Positions 4,474 through 7,168 of a stretch of 7,168 bases of DNA are shown here, in pieces. The notes below the pieces were generated by a model. The model searched no databases. It was given only the letters and a program-made list of their open reading frames with translations, and was not told the origin of the DNA. Origin of the DNA: an uncultured bacterium (lineage in GTDB: Bacteria > Eisenbacteria > RBG-16-71-46 > CAIMUX01); assembly GCA_946886185.1 (NCBI GenBank), contig CAMPIC010000137.1, forward strand, positions 1-7,168, written 5' to 3'. Every line of letters starts with the position of its first letter. The first letter of the stretch is position 1. Both the position numbers and the translations under genes were made by a program.

Positions 4474-6489
4474 ATGACACAGACCTGTCTCCTGTTCCGG
4501 AACCGATTCACCCTGCTGATCGGAGCCGTGGCCCTCTTCGCGTGGGGCTGTGGATCCGGAGACAGCGCTCCAGGCGCCGATTCGGAAACGCAGACGCGCG
4601 AAACGGGAGACATCGATCCGGAATATGCCCAGGCGGGGCTCACCGCCGAGGATCTCGGCCCCTCCGAGCCGACTCCCGATCGATTCCATCCGGACAAGCG
4701 GGAAGTGAAAGCCGCGCTGGGCGGCCGGGTCATTCAGCACATCGCCTCGGAGCCGCCGAACCTCAACTTCGCGATCGAGAACTCCGCCGTGATCCGCTGG
4801 ATCCACTTCGATATCCACGCCGGGCTCCTCACGTTCAATCCCTCGACTTGGAACTACGAGCCGGAGCTGGCCGAGCAGTACTGGATCGAAGACACGCTCA
4901 TCAAGCAGGGCGGGCGCGGGGACGACAACAGCAACATCCTCTATGGCACTGTCACGGAAGACGGAACCGACTATGTGGTCACTTCCGGCTCCCCCTACAA
5001 CAAGATCACGGAGACGCGGGTGCCGATGGCCGAGGTGGAGTCGGTCGCGCGAGGCAGCGTCTTCACCTTCAAGATCCGCGATGGCGTCTTCTGGCACGAT
5101 GGCGAGACGTACGACGCGGAGGATGCGCTCTTTTCCTATCAGATCTACAAGAATCCCAACGTCGACTGCGACGAGAAGCGCTTCGTCTTCGACGAGATCG
5201 GGCATGCGGAGATCGTGGAGCCGCTCGTCATTCGCTACTTCTACAACAAGCAGTACTTCCAGGCTCTCCAGACCTTCGATCTTTCCTTCTGCCAGCTTCC
5301 CAGCCATCTCTACAATCTGCTCGATCCCACCAATCCCGACTACGATCCCAACGCTTCGCTCGAGCGGCAAGGGACGTACATCAATGACAATCCCCACAAC
5401 ATCAACTGGGTGGGACTAGGCCCGTATAAGCTGACGTCCTGGGAGCGCGGGCAATACCTCGAGGCGCAGAAGTTCGACAAGTTCTGGAACCCAGATCCCG
5501 CCTATGCCGGATACGTGGACGTGCTGCGCTGGCGGCACATCGACGACGACAACCTGGCCTTCCAGGCTCTCCTCAACGGGGAGGTCGACATCTTCGATCG
5601 CGTGAAGTCGGAAGACTTCATGGGCGCGGCCACGCAGCAGCCCACCTTCACCGAGAAGTTTTACAAGGCGTTCACCTACACCGGGAGCATCGGTTTCACG
5701 GTGTGGAACCTGGACAAGCCACATCTCTCGGACGTGAGGGTGCGGACCGCCCTCGCCTACGCCTTCGACGTCCAGGACTGGATCCGGACCAATTACGAAG
5801 GATTGGCCCTGCCCTCGAGCTTCTCCACCTTCCGTCTGGGGCCCGCGTACAACCGCGAGGTCAAAGTCCTCCCCTACGACATCCAGGCCGCCCAGCGCCT
5901 CCTCACGGAAGCGGGCTGGTATGACCGGGACGCCAACGGAATCGTCGACAAGGACGGCCAGGACCTGAGCATCGAGGTGCTGATGCCGAGCGGGAACAAG
6001 GCCTCCGAGAAGCTCCTCCAGAAGATGCAGGAGTCGTACGAAAAGATCGGAGTGCAGCTGACCATCCAGCCGTACGAGTGGGCCACCTTCATCGAGCATC
6101 TCCTGGACGGCGATTACGACGCGGCCAACCTCGCCTGGGTTCTGGAAGGAATCGAGTCCGATCCCTACGGAAGTTGGCACAAGGACGAGGCGGACCCCAG
6201 CCGGCGCACCAGCAACTACGCGAACTTCAAGGATGATCTGGCGAGCGAGCTGATCGATCAAATCCGCGTGGAGCTGGATCCGGAAAAGCGCTACCAGCTC
6301 TGGCATCAGCTGCACGCCCGCGTCTACGAGCTGCAGCCATTCCTCTTCGGCTGGAACGTGCCGCGGAAGATCGCCTTCAACAAGAATCTGCGGGGCGTCA
6401 AGCTGTATAAGTTCGATCCAGGATACCGGCTGCGCGACATGTACTACGAGGATGGAACCCCCGGCACGCGCCCCATGCCGGGAGCCTGA
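4474..6489 (+). CDS. Peptide/nickel-type ABC transporter substrate-binding lipoprotein (SBP family 5)
   Basis: The gene encodes 671 residues, longer than the usual 500-600 of DppA/OppA-type proteins. Residues 1-25 are a lipoprotein-like signal: a basic start, a hydrophobic core 12-23, then FAWGC with Cys26 as the likely lipidated residue, though Trp in the box is atypical. An acidic linker (27-80) follows. The family-5 fold then shows EPPNLN (93-98), YEPELAEQYW (128-137), FTFKIRDGVFWHDGE (197-211), DAEDALFSY (214-222), GLGPYKLTSWERG (314-326), VRTALAYAFD (423-432), GWYDRDANGIVDKDG (481-495, an Asp/Asn-rich loop common in this family) and LFGWN (624-628). Residues about 140-190 are an insertion between the domain I strand and FTFKI. 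Cys232 and Cys273 could form a disulfide. The protein would capture oligopeptides or a related solute outside the membrane and deliver it to the permease encoded 19 bp downstream. The substrate cannot be read from sequence. Confidence 0.93.
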   Translation: MTQTCLLFRNRFTLLIGAVALFAWGCGSGDSAPGADSETQTRETGDIDPEYAQAGLTAEDLGPSEPTPDRFHPDKREVKAALGGRVIQHIASEPPNLNFAIENSAVIRWIHFDIHAGLLTFNPSTWNYEPELAEQYWIEDTLIKQGGRGDDNSNILYGTVTEDGTDYVVTSGSPYNKITETRVPMAEVESVARGSVFTFKIRDGVFWHDGETYDAEDALFSYQIYKNPNVDCDEKRFVFDEIGHAEIVEPLVIRYFYNKQYFQALQTFDLSFCQLPSHLYNLLDPTNPDYDPNASLERQGTYINDNPHNINWVGLGPYKLTSWERGQYLEAQKFDKFWNPDPAYAGYVDVLRWRHIDDDNLAFQALLNGEVDIFDRVKSEDFMGAATQQPTFTEKFYKAFTYTGSIGFTVWNLDKPHLSDVRVRTALAYAFDVQDWIRTNYEGLALPSSFSTFRLGPAYNREVKVLPYDIQAAQRLLTEAGWYDRDANGIVDKDGQDLSIEVLMPSGNKASEKLLQKMQESYEKIGVQLTIQPYEWATFIEHLLDGDYDAANLAWVLEGIESDPYGSWHKDEADPSRRTSNYANFKDDLASELIDQIRVELDPEKRYQLWHQLHARVYELQPFLFGWNVPRKIAFNKNLRGVKLYKFDPGYRLRDMYYEDGTPGTRPMPGA

Positions 6490-6494
6490 GACTC

Positions 6495-6498
6495 GAGG
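6495..6498 (+). promoter_or_regulatory. Ribosome binding site for the permease gene
   Basis: GAGG in the 19-bp gap after the binding-protein stop lies 10 nt before the GTG at 6509. It supports the GTG start, which gives exactly the expected DppB/OppB N-terminus. Confidence 0.55.
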
Positions 6499-6508
6499 TC
6501 GATTCGCA

Positions 6509-7168
6509 GTGGCATCCTATATCTTTCGACGCGTCCTCCTGATGTTCCCGACCATGATCGGGATCACGCTCCTGCTGTTCGCGATCATGCGCCTGGCGCC
6601 CGGAGATCCCGCGGCGCTCGCGGCCGGAGCGGTGGGGGACGCGGGGAGCGGGAGCCTGCAGACCAGCAGCAACGTCGAGGACGCCGTCACCAAGTTCCGC
6701 AAGCGCTACAAGCTGGACGAGCCGATCCTGGTGCAATACGGCTTCTGGCTGAAGTCGGTCGCGCAGCTCGATTTCGGAAACGAGTTCTTCCGTCCCAACG
6801 TGGCGGTGCGCGACGAGCTTTGGGAGCGGATGAAGGTGACCATCCCGCTCAGCCTGGTTTCGGTGGTCCTTTCCTACTTGATCGCCGTGCCGCTGGGGAT
6901 CTTTTCCGCGGTGAAACGCGGGACCTTCCTCGACAATGTGATGACCGTCTTCACGTTCCTGCTTTTTTCGCTGCCCACCTTCTGGGCGGGACTGATGCTG
7001 ATCATCCTCTTCGGGGCGACCGGGCTCGACATCCTGCCGGTGCTCGGCCTCCACGACAAGGACGCGGCGAGTTTCACGGGGTGGCAAAACACCAAGGATC
7101 TCATCCTGCACGCGATCTTGCCGGTGGCCTGTTTGACCTACGGGAGCTTTGCCTATCTCTCGCGCCAG
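6509..7168 (+). CDS. ABC transporter permease, DppB/OppB family (truncated at window edge)
   Basis: A GTG start opens a frame of 220 codons that runs to the window end. Residues 1-8 (MASYIFRR) and a first membrane helix at about 9-27 lead to MRLAPGDPA (27-35), the hallmark N-terminus of the first permease of peptide/nickel importers. The large periplasmic loop contains a Val-Glu-Asp-Ala-Val...KRYKLDEPILVQY segment (56-77) and LDFG (87-90), both typical of the family. Helices follow at about 110-132 and 144-169, with VPLGIFSAVKRG (127-138) and SLPTFWAGLML (154-164) as conserved parts. The last residues, LPVACLTYGSFAYLSRQ (204-220), enter the helix that precedes the EAA loop contacting the ATPase; that loop lies beyond the edge. 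The gene is cotranscribed with the binding protein. A second permease (DppC-like) and one or two ATPases are expected next. Confidence 0.93.
   Translation, partial: MASYIFRRVLLMFPTMIGITLLLFAIMRLAPGDPAALAAGAVGDAGSGSLQTSSNVEDAVTKFRKRYKLDEPILVQYGFWLKSVAQLDFGNEFFRPNVAVRDELWERMKVTIPLSLVSVVLSYLIAVPLGIFSAVKRGTFLDNVMTVFTFLLFSLPTFWAGLMLIILFGATGLDILPVLGLHDKDAASFTGWQNTKDLILHAILPVACLTYGSFAYLSRQ

Noticed and set aside
6398..7111. Minus-strand frame antisense to the binding-protein end and permease
   Set aside because: It is His/Gln/Arg-rich and lies opposite a permease with clear family motifs and helices.

Overview
The window is high-GC bacterial DNA, dense with open frames on both strands, as expected when G/C dominates third codon positions. 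It looks like an ordinary chromosomal segment of a Gram-negative-type (diderm) bacterium: there are exported and lipoprotein-type proteins, a periplasmic-facing two-helix sensor and a peptide-type ABC importer. No phylum can be assigned firmly. The style of the sensor and of the long peptide-binding lipoprotein would fit a deep-branching high-GC phylum such as Gemmatimonadota, Acidobacteriota or Eisenbacteria-like lineages, but this is only an impression. No mobile element, CRISPR array, rRNA or tRNA gene was seen.

Layout. (1) Positions 1-971, minus strand: the N-terminal part of a membrane sensor, probably a histidine kinase, which runs off the left edge. (2) Positions 972-1346: a divergent intergenic region holding two imperfect ~34-bp direct repeats and a nested inverted repeat. 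(3) Positions 1347-1835, plus: a small exported single-PDZ protein, followed by a very good intrinsic terminator at 1986-2033. (4) Positions 2040-3308, minus: a full-length two-domain cinA, convergent with the PDZ gene. (5) Positions 3379-4176, minus (possible longer start at 4299 or 4335): an unrecognised soluble protein, 70 bp upstream of cinA and probably cotranscribed with it. (6) Positions 4474-6489, plus: a large solute-binding lipoprotein of the peptide/nickel family. It is followed after 19 bp by (7) the first permease (DppB/OppB-like) from 6509 to the right edge, truncated.

How they work together. The binding protein and permease form the start of an oligopeptide/dipeptide-type ABC importer operon whose second permease and ATPases should lie just beyond the window. 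CinA belongs to NAD salvage and nucleotide-metabolite clean-up (NMN deamidase, with an ADP-ribose pyrophosphatase-type domain). The sensor and the PDZ protein share a divergent control region and both act at or outside the inner membrane, so a regulatory link is possible but unproven. I found no clearly novel multi-gene system. The items most worth a second look are the direct repeats between the sensor and PDZ genes, the unrecognised gene upstream of cinA, and the enlarged N-terminal region of the binding protein.
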